Origin: JACDEA01 sp963742585
Lineage (GTDB): Bacteria > Actinomycetota > Acidimicrobiia > Acidimicrobiales > JACDEA01
Direction of reading: 5' to 3'
Assembly (NCBI GenBank): GCA_963742585.1
Contig: CAVUMI010000006.1
Coordinates: 845,216 to 909,215 of the forward strand
Length of the DNA stretch: 64,000 nt
The translations under genes and the position numbers were made by a program. Under the pieces are notes generated by a model. It was not told the origin of the DNA. It saw only the letters and a list, made by a program, of their open reading frames with translations, and ran no database searches. How positions within the stretch are numbered: position 1 is the stretch's first letter; every line of letters starts with the position of its first letter. Below are positions 41,080 to 50,357 of this stretch, one piece after another.

Positions 41080-42587
41080 CGGGCGCGGCTGCGGATCCGG
41101 CCGAACAGCTTGACGCTGGCGCGGCTGAGGGCGGGGGTCCGGTTGGCGAATCCGACGACCACGCGGTCGAGTGGTTTCATGTCCGCGGCGGGGCCTGGCG
41201 TGCGCGACGCCTCCTCTGCAGAAGCCTGTGATGCGGGTCGTTGATCCTCGCTCCGGTCTTGCATCACTGCGTAGATCGTCCACATACCCGGGACGCCCTT
41301 GAGCTCGTGCTCGCCTCGAGGCTCGAACTCAACACCTGATCCGAACACGATTTCCTTCGTCGTCGATGACGTAAGGACCTCGCCGGCGCCGGCCAAGGCG
41401 GCGATGCGGGCCCCGATGTGCACCGCGATGCCGGCCAGGTCGTCGGCGACGACTTCGCACTCGCCCGTGTGCGCCCCGGCGCGAATCTGGACGCCGAGGT
41501 CGGCGGCCCGCCGGCCGATAGCCAGCGCACAGCGCAACGCGAGTAGCGGCCGGTCGAAGGCAGCGAACACGCCGTCGCCGGTCGTGTTGACCAGCGCGCC
41601 TTCGTGGCGTGCCACCTCCTCGCTCGCGAGTTCGTCGTGACGGGAGAGAACTGACCGCCAGCGGTCGTCGCCGCCTTCAGCCAACGACTCGGTGGAGGCG
41701 ACGATGTCAGTGAACAGCACCGTGGTCAGCTTTCGAGTGTTCGACGCCCCCCGTGCGGGGGCGCCGCCAATGAACTGCTCGATGCCGTCGACAATGTCAT
41801 CGCCCTCGAAGAAGCACATGTGTTCGGCGCCCTCGAGCGGGAGAAAACGCGCTCCGGTGATGTTCTCTGCCGTCCACTCGGCAAACTGGATAGGGAGGAA
41901 CTCCTCTTTGCGGTGCACCACCAGGGTCGGCACCCTGACTGCGTTCAGCACGCCGGTCACGTCGTAGTCGCGGATCGAATTGATGAGGGCCTTGGCCATG
42001 CCCGGGCTGGCCGACGCCCGTTCAAGGCTGGGCGCGAGGCGGCGGTACAGCGCACTATCGCGCATGCGCGGCGAGAGCGTCCGCGCCAGCGAACCATCAC
42101 CCCAATGAGCGGCGGAGTGCCACAACGCGCGCCAGAGCACGTTCTCGGTGTAATCCTCGAGTTCGGGCAGGAACTCCGCGTCGGCGGTTGCTTTCGGGAA
42201 TCCCGACAAGAACACAAGAGCCTCCACCCTCTCGGGGTGGGTCGCGGCGAGGAGGGTCGCGGCCGTGGCGGCTTCGGAGAAGCCGATGACGATCGCTCGC
42301 CGCGAGCCCGCGGCGTCGAGTACCGCGAGGAAATCCTCGACTCGTTGGTCAAGGGTCGCGAGGCCGACTACCGGATCGGACAGGCCGGTGCCCGGCTTGT
42401 CGAAGAGGAGAAGCCGTCCGATGGACGCCAGCCGGCGTAAGAACGTCGTCGCATCCGGGTCGCCCCACATGAGGTCGAGGTGGGACACGAGACCGGCGCC
42501 AAAGATGATGTCAACCGGGCCGTTACCGATCGCCTGATACGCGATGCTTATGTCGCCGCGCCACGCGTACTCAACGTCGACCGCCAT
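41076..42587 (-). CDS. Alpha/beta hydrolase fused to class III nucleotide cyclase domain
   Basis: About 503 residues. The N-terminal half is an alpha/beta hydrolase (YAWRGDISIAYQAIG; nucleophile elbow GFSEAA; HMCFFEGDD region near the catalytic His). The C-terminal half is a class III cyclase (VLFTDIVASTESLAEGGDDRW with metal Asp; GDGVFAAFD; GAHTGECEV; GIAVHIGARIAALAGAGEVLTS). This architecture is common in Actinobacteria; substrate and product are unproven. ATG 42587 overlaps the upstream stop (TAATG). Confidence 0.88.
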   Translation of the reverse strand: MAVDVEYAWRGDISIAYQAIGNGPVDIIFGAGLVSHLDLMWGDPDATTFLRRLASIGRLLLFDKPGTGLSDPVVGLATLDQRVEDFLAVLDAAGSRRAIVIGFSEAATAATLLAATHPERVEALVFLSGFPKATADAEFLPELEDYTENVLWRALWHSAAHWGDGSLARTLSPRMRDSALYRRLAPSLERASASPGMAKALINSIRDYDVTGVLNAVRVPTLVVHRKEEFLPIQFAEWTAENITGARFLPLEGAEHMCFFEGDDIVDGIEQFIGGAPARGASNTRKLTTVLFTDIVASTESLAEGGDDRWRSVLSRHDELASEEVARHEGALVNTTGDGVFAAFDRPLLALRCALAIGRRAADLGVQIRAGAHTGECEVVADDLAGIAVHIGARIAALAGAGEVLTSSTTKEIVFGSGVEFEPRGEHELKGVPGMWTIYAVMQDRSEDQRPASQASAEEASRTPGPAADMKPLDRVVVGFANRTPALSRASVKLFGRIRSRAR

Positions 42588-42895
42588 TAGCGACGCTCCC
42601 TCCTCCACACGATCTTAAGACCGGACCACACGTCGTCGACCGCGCAGACCTTCACGTCGACCAGGCCGAGCGGGAGGACAACGTCGCGAATGACATCCTC
42701 GGTGATGTCGGTGGGGACCTTGGACGCCTTCTTGGGCCACGCGATCCACAGCGAGGCCTTCGGGAAGATCGCCTGGCTCAGCGCGTCGATGCGAGCCTCG
42801 AGTTCGGCCCGTTCGGTCGTGAAGAACACGGTGACATCGGCGCCGGGCTTGACGCCCAGCTTCTGGAGCAGCGGAGTACCCGAGTAGCCGGCCAT
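42587..42895 (-). CDS. DUF3052 family protein
   Basis: 102 residues, starting MAGYSGTPLLQKLGVKPG and containing LWIAWPKKASKVPTDITEDVIRD and VDVKVCAVDDVWSGLKIV, recognisable as the DUF3052 family. No biochemical function known to me. It is co-transcribed with the hydrolase-cyclase, whose ATG overlaps its stop, and divergent from a 56-residue gene 11 bp away. Confidence 0.85.
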   Translation of the reverse strand: MAGYSGTPLLQKLGVKPGADVTVFFTTERAELEARIDALSQAIFPKASLWIAWPKKASKVPTDITEDVIRDVVLPLGLVDVKVCAVDDVWSGLKIVWRRERR

Positions 42896-42906
42896 AGAGT
42901 TACAGC

Positions 42907-43077
42907 ATGGCTGAGCACCCGCCCCCCGATCCGATCAAGCTGCTGGCGCACTGGATGGAGTGGGAGAAGGGTGACACCAACCCGGGCGAGTTGGTCAAGC
43001 AACTCAAGAAGGGCGGACTTCGCGAGATCCTGGAGGAGCAGGCTGCCAGGTCAGCAGCAGATCCCGCGCCCGCCTGA
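42907..43077 (+). CDS. Small conserved-looking protein (56 residues)
   Basis: ATG 42907 to TGA 43075-43077. It begins MAEHPPPDPIKLLAHWMEWEKG and continues NPGELVKQLKKGGLREILEE. It looks like the short actinobacterial proteins with a HWMxWExG segment, but I cannot assign a function. It is divergent from the DUF3052 gene and upstream of the NUDIX gene. Confidence 0.65.
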   Translation: MAEHPPPDPIKLLAHWMEWEKGDTNPGELVKQLKKGGLREILEEQAARSAADPAPA

Positions 43078-43111
43078 CGCTCGTCCCGGGCCGCCGCCCT
43101 CGTGGGCCGGA

Positions 43112-43753
43112 TTGTCGGCCGAGCGTCGTCGCGGCATAACGCTGAAGCGGGTGCGGGCGGCGCTGGCCAAGGAAGGCCCGTCCCAGCCCTGGCCCTGGCC
43201 GGCCGAAGGTTCCCGCCAGGCCGCGGTGCTCGCCGCGCTCTTCGAGGAGGACGGCGAGGCGCGCGTGATCCTCACGCGCCGCGCCGCGCACCTGCGGTCG
43301 CATACCGGCGAAGTGAGTTTTCCCGGTGGCCGCCTCGACGATGACGAGGACGCGCTGGCCGCTGCGTTGCGGGAGGCGACCGAGGAGGTCGGGCTCGACC
43401 CGGCGTCGGTCGACATCGTGGGCGAGCTCTCCCCGCTGGCCACGGTCGGGTCGCGCGCCAGCATCACGCCGTTCGTGGGGGTGCTGGCGGCACGACCCGA
43501 ATTGACGCCCAACCCCGACGAAGTGGAGCTGGCTTTCGACATCTCGCTCGCTGAGCTGATGGACGAGGGCGTCTTCCGCGAGGAGCGCTGGCGCTGGGCC
43601 GGGAGCGCTCAGGGAGGCGGAGGCGGCGCCGGAGGCGATCCGGGAGAAACAGTTGACCGGCCGATGTACTTCTTTGATCTCCCCGACGACACGATCTGGG
43701 GCGCCACCGCCCGCATGCTCTACGAGTTGCTCGAGTTGGTGGCGCTGACGTGA
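43112..43753 (+). CDS. NUDIX hydrolase, CoA pyrophosphatase-like, with repeat-derived insertion
   Basis: The NUDIX box is intact (GGRLDDDEDALAAALREATEEVGL), preceded by LTRRAAHLRSHTGEVSFPGG, the feature of the CoA diphosphatase subgroup. A copy of the dispersed purine-rich repeat at 43611-43648 is read as QGGGGGAGGDPGE between the helix LMDEGVFREERWRW and the strand YFFDLPDDTIWG. It is probably a surface loop. The start is uncertain: TTG 43112 was chosen, and GTG 43151 or GTG 42971 are possible. Confidence 0.88.
   Translation: MSAERRRGITLKRVRAALAKEGPSQPWPWPAEGSRQAAVLAALFEEDGEARVILTRRAAHLRSHTGEVSFPGGRLDDDEDALAAALREATEEVGLDPASVDIVGELSPLATVGSRASITPFVGVLAARPELTPNPDEVELAFDISLAELMDEGVFREERWRWAGSAQGGGGGAGGDPGETVDRPMYFFDLPDDTIWGATARMLYELLELVALT
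43611..43648 (+). repeat. Dispersed purine-rich repeat, copy inside the NUDIX gene
   Basis: AGGGAGGCGGAGGCGG, then CGCCGGAGGCGATCCGGGAGA. It is in the same Gly-coding frame as the copies in rplD, truA and sucC, and lies in the middle of a gene, not at a junction. Confidence 0.8.
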
Positions 43754-44130
43754 GCCAAACCGCGGCCTTGCTGTTGCTGTTCATCGTGCTGCCGCTCGTC
43801 GTGGCGCCGATCGTGATCGCGTTCGTGGCGCGGCGTTCGCCGGCGTTGCCTCCCGGCTTCCGCACGTCGGAGCTGCTGCTGGACGGCGAGCCGGCCGAGG
43901 CCGAACTGCTCGCGTGGAAGAACAAGGGCCCGTTCCTGTTCGACAGCCGGCCCATGGTGGAGTTCAAGCTGGCGGTGCGGACCGATGCCGGCGAGCGCAT
44001 CGATCTCGTGATCGTCCAGTCGTTCCCCCGCGCCGTGCTGTCCCAGTTGGCCGAAGGCATGACGCTGGACATTCGCCTCTCAGCCGACCACACCGCGGGC
44101 GCCATCGTTCCTCCATCGACCGGCGCATAG
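43750..44130 (+). CDS. Membrane-anchored protein of unknown function
   Basis: 126 residues. One N-terminal hydrophobic helix (AALLLLFIVLPLVVAPIVIAF), then a soluble domain with MVEFKLAVRTDAGERIDLVIVQSF, resembling small beta-rich domains of anchored proteins. GTG 43750 overlaps the NUDIX stop (GTGA). No motif recognised. Confidence 0.6.
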   Translation: MSQTAALLLLFIVLPLVVAPIVIAFVARRSPALPPGFRTSELLLDGEPAEAELLAWKNKGPFLFDSRPMVEFKLAVRTDAGERIDLVIVQSFPRAVLSQLAEGMTLDIRLSADHTAGAIVPPSTGA

Positions 44131-44133
44131 CGG

Positions 44134-44514
44134 ATGCGGGTCGACATCGGCGGCGACGTTCGGTTGTTCTTCGATATCGAGGGCGCGCGGCTGCCGCTCT
44201 ACAACCAGCGCGCCGCCGCCAATCCCATCGAGTCGCTCGAGCGGACCGTCCGGAACATGGCGGTACAGACGCACTACGCGGCCGGCGAGCGCCGCAATCT
44301 CGACGTCCTACACGAGCTGTCCAACATCAGGTGCCCGACATTGGTGCTCGGCGGCGAGCTCGACCCCGTCGCTCCTGTCGCAATTCAACAAGCGCTTGTC
44401 GACCATCTGCCGCACGACCTTGTCCGGTTCGAGCTCATGGCGGACTGCGGCCACGGTACCTATCGCGATCAGCCCGAACGTACGTTGGCGGTGCTGCGAG
44501 AGTTCCTCGGCTAA
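44134..44514 (+). pseudogene. Internally deleted alpha/beta hydrolase remnant
   Basis: 126 residues. The first about 18 (MRVDIGGDVRLFFDIEGA) resemble the start of a full-length proline-iminopeptidase-like hydrolase. The rest resembles only the C-terminal third: PTLVLGGELDPVAP (catalytic Asp) and ADCGHGTYRDQP (catalytic His). The segment with the oxyanion hole and the nucleophile Ser elbow, normally about 140 residues, is absent. The frame is intact, so this looks like an in-frame deletion that removed activity. Confidence 0.7.
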
Positions 44515-45063
44515 GTGCGCGAACGACGTCCGGCGACAGTGAACTTCCGGTTAGCGGAGCACGCGGACGTCCCGGTTTTGGAAACGCTCGTGCAGTCCGC
44601 GTACAGAGGCATCGCCAGCCGCGAAGGTTGGACGACGGAAGCCGATCTCCTCGATGGCCAGCGCACCGATGCCGTCGCGCTCACTGCGATCATCGACAGC
44701 CCCAACGGCGTGATCCTCGTCGCACACGATCGTGCTGATGTCGTCGCGTGCTGCCAGCTCGAGCAGCGGCCGGAGCACACGGCGTATATCGGGATGGTCG
44801 CCGTGCGTCCCGGGCGCCAGGGTGGCGGGATCGGGCGTGCCCTGCTGGCAGAGGCCGAGCGTCGCGCCATTGCGTTCGGGGCGTCCCTGGCCCGGATGTC
44901 GGTCATCCGCCAGCGCGCTGAGTTGATCGCCTGGTATGAGCGCATCGGCTATCGGCGAACTGGCGACACCGAGCCGTTCCCCTACGGCGATGAGCGGTTC
45001 GGGCTACCCCGGGTCGACGACCTCGAGTTCGCCGTGCTGGAGAAGCTCCTGGGGGTAGCTTGA
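44515..45063 (+). CDS. GNAT-family N-acetyltransferase
   Basis: 182 residues. It has the acetyl-CoA loop VRPGRQGGGIGRALLAEAE and a downstream segment ELIAWYERIGYRRTGDTEPF typical of GNAT enzymes. GTG 44515 abuts the stop of the hydrolase remnant. Acceptor unknown. Confidence 0.85.
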   Translation: MRERRPATVNFRLAEHADVPVLETLVQSAYRGIASREGWTTEADLLDGQRTDAVALTAIIDSPNGVILVAHDRADVVACCQLEQRPEHTAYIGMVAVRPGRQGGGIGRALLAEAERRAIAFGASLARMSVIRQRAELIAWYERIGYRRTGDTEPFPYGDERFGLPRVDDLEFAVLEKLLGVA

Positions 45064-45067
45064 GGCG

Positions 45068-45451
45068 ATGCCGACGCTGTCGTTCGAAGGTGAGACCCAC
45101 GCCGAGATCGTCGGAAAGGTGCGCCGATACCTGGCGTCGCTCGAGGGCCCGGAAGACTCCCTCGGCGCGGTCGCCGCGGTGGAGCGGGCGTCGGAGCTGA
45201 CCAAGGACGCCCTCACCGTGATCGCCCAGGCCGCCCCCGGCCCGATCCGCCAGAGCGAGGTGATGAAGGCGCTCACCCGCATGGGATACGAGGCCACCGA
45301 CCGCAACAAGAAGTCGCTCATCGCCGGCCTCGACGCCCTGAGCGACGCCGAGGGCGGGGTCCTCAAGCGCGTCGACAACGCCCGCCGGGCCGCGGCCTAC
45401 GAGATGAGCTCGGCCATCGCCAAACAGGTACTCCGCTCATTGCGGGGCTAA
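45068..45451 (+). CDS. Hypothetical protein, helical, possibly winged-helix
   Basis: 127 residues. FEGETHAEIVGKVRRYLASLEG is followed by IRQSEVMKALTRMGYEATDRNKKSLIAGLDAL and VLKRVDNARRAAAYEM. The middle part has the look of a helix-turn-helix or winged-helix unit. I do not recognise the family. A CGGGGCT/AGCCCCG inverted repeat near 45443-45458 overlaps its end. Confidence 0.55.
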   Translation: MPTLSFEGETHAEIVGKVRRYLASLEGPEDSLGAVAAVERASELTKDALTVIAQAAPGPIRQSEVMKALTRMGYEATDRNKKSLIAGLDALSDAEGGVLKRVDNARRAAAYEMSSAIAKQVLRSLRG

Positions 45452-45523
45452 GCCCCGACGGATCGCGTTGGGGCTAGCCAGGGCCAGATACACTCGGTTG
45501 CTTCCTCGCGAGAAGGGAAGCAC

Positions 45524-46687
45524 ATGGCTGAGGTCGAGATCGGCATCGGCAAATCGGGTCGGCGGGCCTATGGGTTCGACGACATTGCGATCGTCCCGAG
45601 CCGGCGGACCCGCGACCCGGAAGACGTCGACATCTCCTGGGAGATCGACGCCTTCAAGTTCGGCCTGCCGCTGATGGCGGCCGCAATGGACGGCGTAGTC
45701 AGCCCGACCACGGCGATCGAGGTGGGGCGGCTCGGCGGCCTGGCGGTTCTGAACCTCGAGGGCCTGTGGACCCGCTACGACGACCCGGAGTCCCTCTTCG
45801 AGGAGATCGCCCAGCTCGACAACGACAAGGCGACGGCCCGGATGCAGCAGATCTACGCCGAGCCGATCAAGCCGGAGCTCGTCACCAAGCGCATCCGTGA
45901 GATCAAGGACGCTGGCGTCACGTCGTGCGCGTCGCTCACGCCGCAGCGCACCGAGGCCTATGCCAAGGCGGTCATCGAAGCCGAGCTCGACCTGCTCGTG
46001 ATCCAGGGCACCGTCGTCAGCGCCGAGCACGTGTCGAAAACGGTAGAGCCGCTCAACCTGAAGAAGTTCATCCGTGAACTGGAGATCCCGGTCATCGTCG
46101 GCGGTTGCGCCTCCTACCAGGCTGCGCTGCACCTCATGCGTACCGGTGCGGTCGGCGTACTCGTCGGTGTCGGTCCCGGCCACGCCTGCACCACCCGCGG
46201 CGTCCTCGGCATCGGCGTGCCGCAGGCCACCGCGATCGCCGACGCCGCCGGGGCCCGCATGCGCCACCTCGATGAGACCGGCGTCTACGTGCAGGTGATC
46301 GCCGACGGTGGCATGTCCACCGGTGGCGACATCGCCAAGGCCATTGCTTGTGGCGCCGACGCGGTGATGATCGGCTCGCCGCTGACCTCGGCCCATGAGG
46401 CGCCAGGCAAGGGCTACCACTGGGGGATGGCCACGTTCCATCCCACGCTGCCGAGGGGCGCTCGCGTCAAGACGTACATCCGCGGGAGTCTCAAGGAGAT
46501 CCTCGTCGGCCCGGCGCATGAGAACGACGGCAAACTCAACCTCTTTGGCGGGCTGCGTACCTCGATGGCCACGTGTGGTTACGAGTCGGTGAAGGAGTTC
46601 CAGAAGGCCGAGGTCATGGTCGCTCCCGCGCTCCAGACCGAGGGCAAGCAACTCCAGCGCGAGCAGCACGTCGGCATGGGGTCTTGA
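45524..46687 (+). CDS. guaB3: GuaB3-type IMP dehydrogenase family protein
   Basis: 387 residues. It is shorter than canonical GuaB because the CBS pair is absent. It has YGFDDIAIVPSRRTRDPEDVD, MAAAMDGVVSP, the catalytic-Cys-type loop GVGPGHACTTRGVLG, and VIADGGMSTGGDIAKAIACGADAVMIGSPL. It probably acts in GMP supply, which fits its position directly upstream of guaA. Exact reaction not established here. ATG 45524 with AAGGGAAG upstream. Confidence 0.9.
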   Translation: MAEVEIGIGKSGRRAYGFDDIAIVPSRRTRDPEDVDISWEIDAFKFGLPLMAAAMDGVVSPTTAIEVGRLGGLAVLNLEGLWTRYDDPESLFEEIAQLDNDKATARMQQIYAEPIKPELVTKRIREIKDAGVTSCASLTPQRTEAYAKAVIEAELDLLVIQGTVVSAEHVSKTVEPLNLKKFIRELEIPVIVGGCASYQAALHLMRTGAVGVLVGVGPGHACTTRGVLGIGVPQATAIADAAGARMRHLDETGVYVQVIADGGMSTGGDIAKAIACGADAVMIGSPLTSAHEAPGKGYHWGMATFHPTLPRGARVKTYIRGSLKEILVGPAHENDGKLNLFGGLRTSMATCGYESVKEFQKAEVMVAPALQTEGKQLQREQHVGMGS

Positions 46688-46722
46688 GGGAGCCGGAGGC
46701 GAAGACGGAAGGCGACCGGGGG
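46685..46722 (+). repeat. Dispersed purine-rich repeat between guaB3 and guaA
   Basis: TGAGGGAGCCGGAGGCGAAG, then ACGGAAGGCGACCGGGGGA. The first TGA is the guaB3 stop. The copy most resembles those before rplX and rplR (GGCGA-CGGG) and ends in GGGGGA, four bases before CTG 46726. Confidence 0.85.
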
Positions 46723-46725
46723 ACA

Positions 46726-48264
<1,539 letters not shown>

Positions 48265-48289
48265 CCCGAACCGCAGCCTGAGAAGCCAA

Positions 48290-48334
48290 GTGTCGGTGTC
48301 CAATCGGGGTTTTCCCCCGATTGGACACCGACAC
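48290..48334. terminator. 20-bp perfect hairpin after guaA
   Basis: Arms 48290-48309 and 48315-48334 are perfectly complementary with loop TTTTC. Each arm contains GTGTC (or its complement) twice. The hairpin is flanked by CCAA and TTGG (48286-48289 and 48340-48343). It is a terminator candidate, but no T-run follows the stem. Confidence 0.6.
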
Positions 48335-48341
48335 ATTGCTT

Positions 48342-48530
48342 GGAGCTGGGTTTAGGTGGTCACTTGGCGATGCAGATTGCGTGCGCCTTGAGGTCGAAGA
48401 TGCGGCCGACACGCTGTACGCGCTCATCAGCCCGGATGTCGTTCTGCTACTCACCGGCGACCTCGGGTGGTCGTTCGACCGCTACGAAGCCTGGGTCGTC
48501 GACATGATGGAGCGGGCGTCGTTGCCCTGA
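48342..48530 (+). pseudogene. Remnant of a TetR-family regulator C-terminus
   Basis: The frame reads DTLYALISPDVVLLLTGD and GWSFDRYEAWVVDMMERA, which resembles the last helices of actinobacterial TetR regulators (LYAL-SPEV, GWS-DRYEAWL). No DNA-binding domain precedes it. The upstream part is the guaA hairpin. It ends just before the promoter of an intact TetR gene and is not obviously part of it. Confidence 0.5.
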
Positions 48531-48533
48531 CCC

Positions 48534-48568
48534 TTGTAACTAGACAGACTGTCACTTATAGTGACAGT
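48534..48568 (+). promoter_or_regulatory. Promoter and palindromic operator of the TetR gene
   Basis: The -35 TTGTAA (48534-48539), a 17-bp spacer and the -10 TATAGT (48557-48562). A perfect palindrome, ACTGTCAC/GTGACAGT with TTATA between (48548-48568), covers the -10 and the expected transcription start. It is a strong candidate for autoregulation by the adjacent TetR protein. Confidence 0.7.
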
Positions 48569-48569
48569 A

Positions 48570-49217
48570 GTGCCAGTTAGTCGCTCCACGGTCGACCGCC
48601 GCTACACCCCCGAGCCGGTCCGATCGCGACGCAGCGCCGATGAGCGCCACCGTGATCTCCTCGACGCCGCCGCCCGGTTGATCGCCGCTGGCGGCGTCGC
48701 CGCCTTCACCATGGAGCGACTCGCGGCCGAGGGCGGCGTGAGCCGCGCGCTGGCGTACCAGCACTTCGCCAACGTCAGCGAAGTACTCCTCGAACTGCTG
48801 GAGCGAGAGTGGGCGTGGATAGAGGAGCGCATCAGCACCGGGCTCGCGACCGCGTCGACGTTCGCCGAAAAGGTCAAGGCCGCCACCCGGCCGTACTTCG
48901 TTGCGAAGGCCGAACGCGGCGGCGTGTTCCGCGCGCTGCTGCTTGACCGGCCGGACCAAGCCGACGTGCGTGCCGCCATGCTCGATTACTACCGACGGGT
49001 AATTGGCTTCTGGACCGCCGAAGGCGGGCGCGAGTACTCGATCGACCGGGCCACCGCCCAGTCCGCCGCGGTGATCCTCGTCGGTGGCTTCGAAGCCGCC
49101 GCGCTCCGTCATTGGGGTACGGAGGGCGCCGACGTCGAGGACGACCTCGGTCTGTTCGTAGAGATGGTATTGGGGTCGCTGCGTCACCTGGCGCGGCGCA
49201 GGAAGGAGACACGATGA
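48570..49217 (+). CDS. TetR-family transcriptional regulator, probably leaderless
   Basis: 215 residues. The N-terminal helix-turn-helix (DLLDAAARLIAAGGVAAFTMERLAAEGGVSRALAYQHF) is typical, with a ligand-binding domain after it. GTG 48570 is 8 bases after the -10, so the mRNA is probably leaderless; GTG 48561 lies inside the operator and is less likely. It overlaps the secreted hydrolase ATG (ATGA), so that gene is its probable target. Confidence 0.85.
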   Translation: MPVSRSTVDRRYTPEPVRSRRSADERHRDLLDAAARLIAAGGVAAFTMERLAAEGGVSRALAYQHFANVSEVLLELLEREWAWIEERISTGLATASTFAEKVKAATRPYFVAKAERGGVFRALLLDRPDQADVRAAMLDYYRRVIGFWTAEGGREYSIDRATAQSAAVILVGGFEAAALRHWGTEGADVEDDLGLFVEMVLGSLRHLARRRKETR

Positions 49218-50227
49218 AGTTCTGGCTGCGAGCTGCTGTCATGGTGGTCCTGGCTGTCCTGCTCGTCGGGGCGGCGCGTCCGGCAATGGCGGCGATCACG
49301 CCGCCCACCCAGCCGGCGAGCGGGCCAGGAGGTGCGGATTACAAGTGGGGCAACCCAACGTTCGTGCACCACGACGTCTGGTGGAACGACGACCTCGACT
49401 ACTGGACCTTCGAGCCGGCCAACTGGCAAGGTCCCGGCACCCGCCCGGCCAACGCGCCCGTCGTCGTCTTCAATCATGGCTGGAACGGCAACGACCCGGT
49501 CCTGTACTGGGCATCGCTTGTCCACCTGGCCCGCAAGGGCAACATAGTGATCTTCCCGAAGTACCAGAACTGGTTCACGAACGCGCAGTACTTCACCAGC
49601 AATGCGATCTGGTCGGTCAAGGACGGCATCGCCTGGATGCAGTGGTGGGCGACGGTGAAGCCGAACACCGCGCTGGGCATGCAGCTGATCGGCCACTCGG
49701 CCGGCGGTGCGGTGTCGGTCAACATGGCGAACCAGTGGCAGAGCCAAGGCCTGCCGCAGCCGAGAGCCATCGTCCCGGTCGAGCCGTGGGACGGCAACGC
49801 CGGCCAGTACATGGATACGAGCCTCTCGGGGATCCCGAGTACGACGATCATCGACTGCATCGTCACCGATGAGGACAACGTCGTCGGCCGGCTTGGGTGT
49901 GACGCGATCTGGAACCGTTCGAACCACATCCCGGGGACCAAGCGCAACTACATCTGGATGTTCTCCGACCGCTACGGCGATCCGGACCTGGTGGCCAATC
50001 ACTTCACCGGCAACGACGGCGCGCTCGCCTTCTACGGCGTGTGGAAGCTGGCCGACGGTTCGCGCGACTGCGCGATGTTCGGCACCAACTGCGCGTACGC
50101 GCTGGGCAACACCACCCAGCAGCGGTACATGGGCCTATGGAGCGACGGACGTCCGGTGCGCCAGCTTCAGGTGACGACAACGAAGCCGCCCTGCCCGGCC
50201 GGGAGCCTCGCGCTCGGCTGTGTATGA
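49214..50227 (+). CDS. Secreted alpha/beta hydrolase
   Basis: 337 residues. The signal peptide ends near AMA-AITPP. HG-type oxyanion motif VVVFNHGWNGNDP, nucleophile elbow GHSAGGAV, and an Asp region (DCIVTDEDNVVGRLGCD) follow. It carries several Cys, possibly as disulfides. It resembles secreted esterase or dienelactone-hydrolase-like enzymes; substrate unknown. It is coupled to the TetR gene with GGAAGGAG before ATG 49214. Confidence 0.8.
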   Translation: MKFWLRAAVMVVLAVLLVGAARPAMAAITPPTQPASGPGGADYKWGNPTFVHHDVWWNDDLDYWTFEPANWQGPGTRPANAPVVVFNHGWNGNDPVLYWASLVHLARKGNIVIFPKYQNWFTNAQYFTSNAIWSVKDGIAWMQWWATVKPNTALGMQLIGHSAGGAVSVNMANQWQSQGLPQPRAIVPVEPWDGNAGQYMDTSLSGIPSTTIIDCIVTDEDNVVGRLGCDAIWNRSNHIPGTKRNYIWMFSDRYGDPDLVANHFTGNDGALAFYGVWKLADGSRDCAMFGTNCAYALGNTTQQRYMGLWSDGRPVRQLQVTTTKPPCPAGSLALGCV

Positions 50228-50357
50228 CCTGTAACTCCCGTAGCCCTATGTAGTGGGGCGTCAGCCCTGACACCCGCGCGCAGCTACCCGGGACCTAGAT
50301 GTGGGACCCGGTGGTGCAGGCTCCCCGGATCACCCCACCGTTAGCCTGAACGGCGAC

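Noticed and set aside
45443..45458. CGGGGCT/AGCCCCG inverted repeat as a terminator before guaB3
   Set aside because: It lacks a usable loop and a T-run and overlaps coding sequence. Left as unproven.
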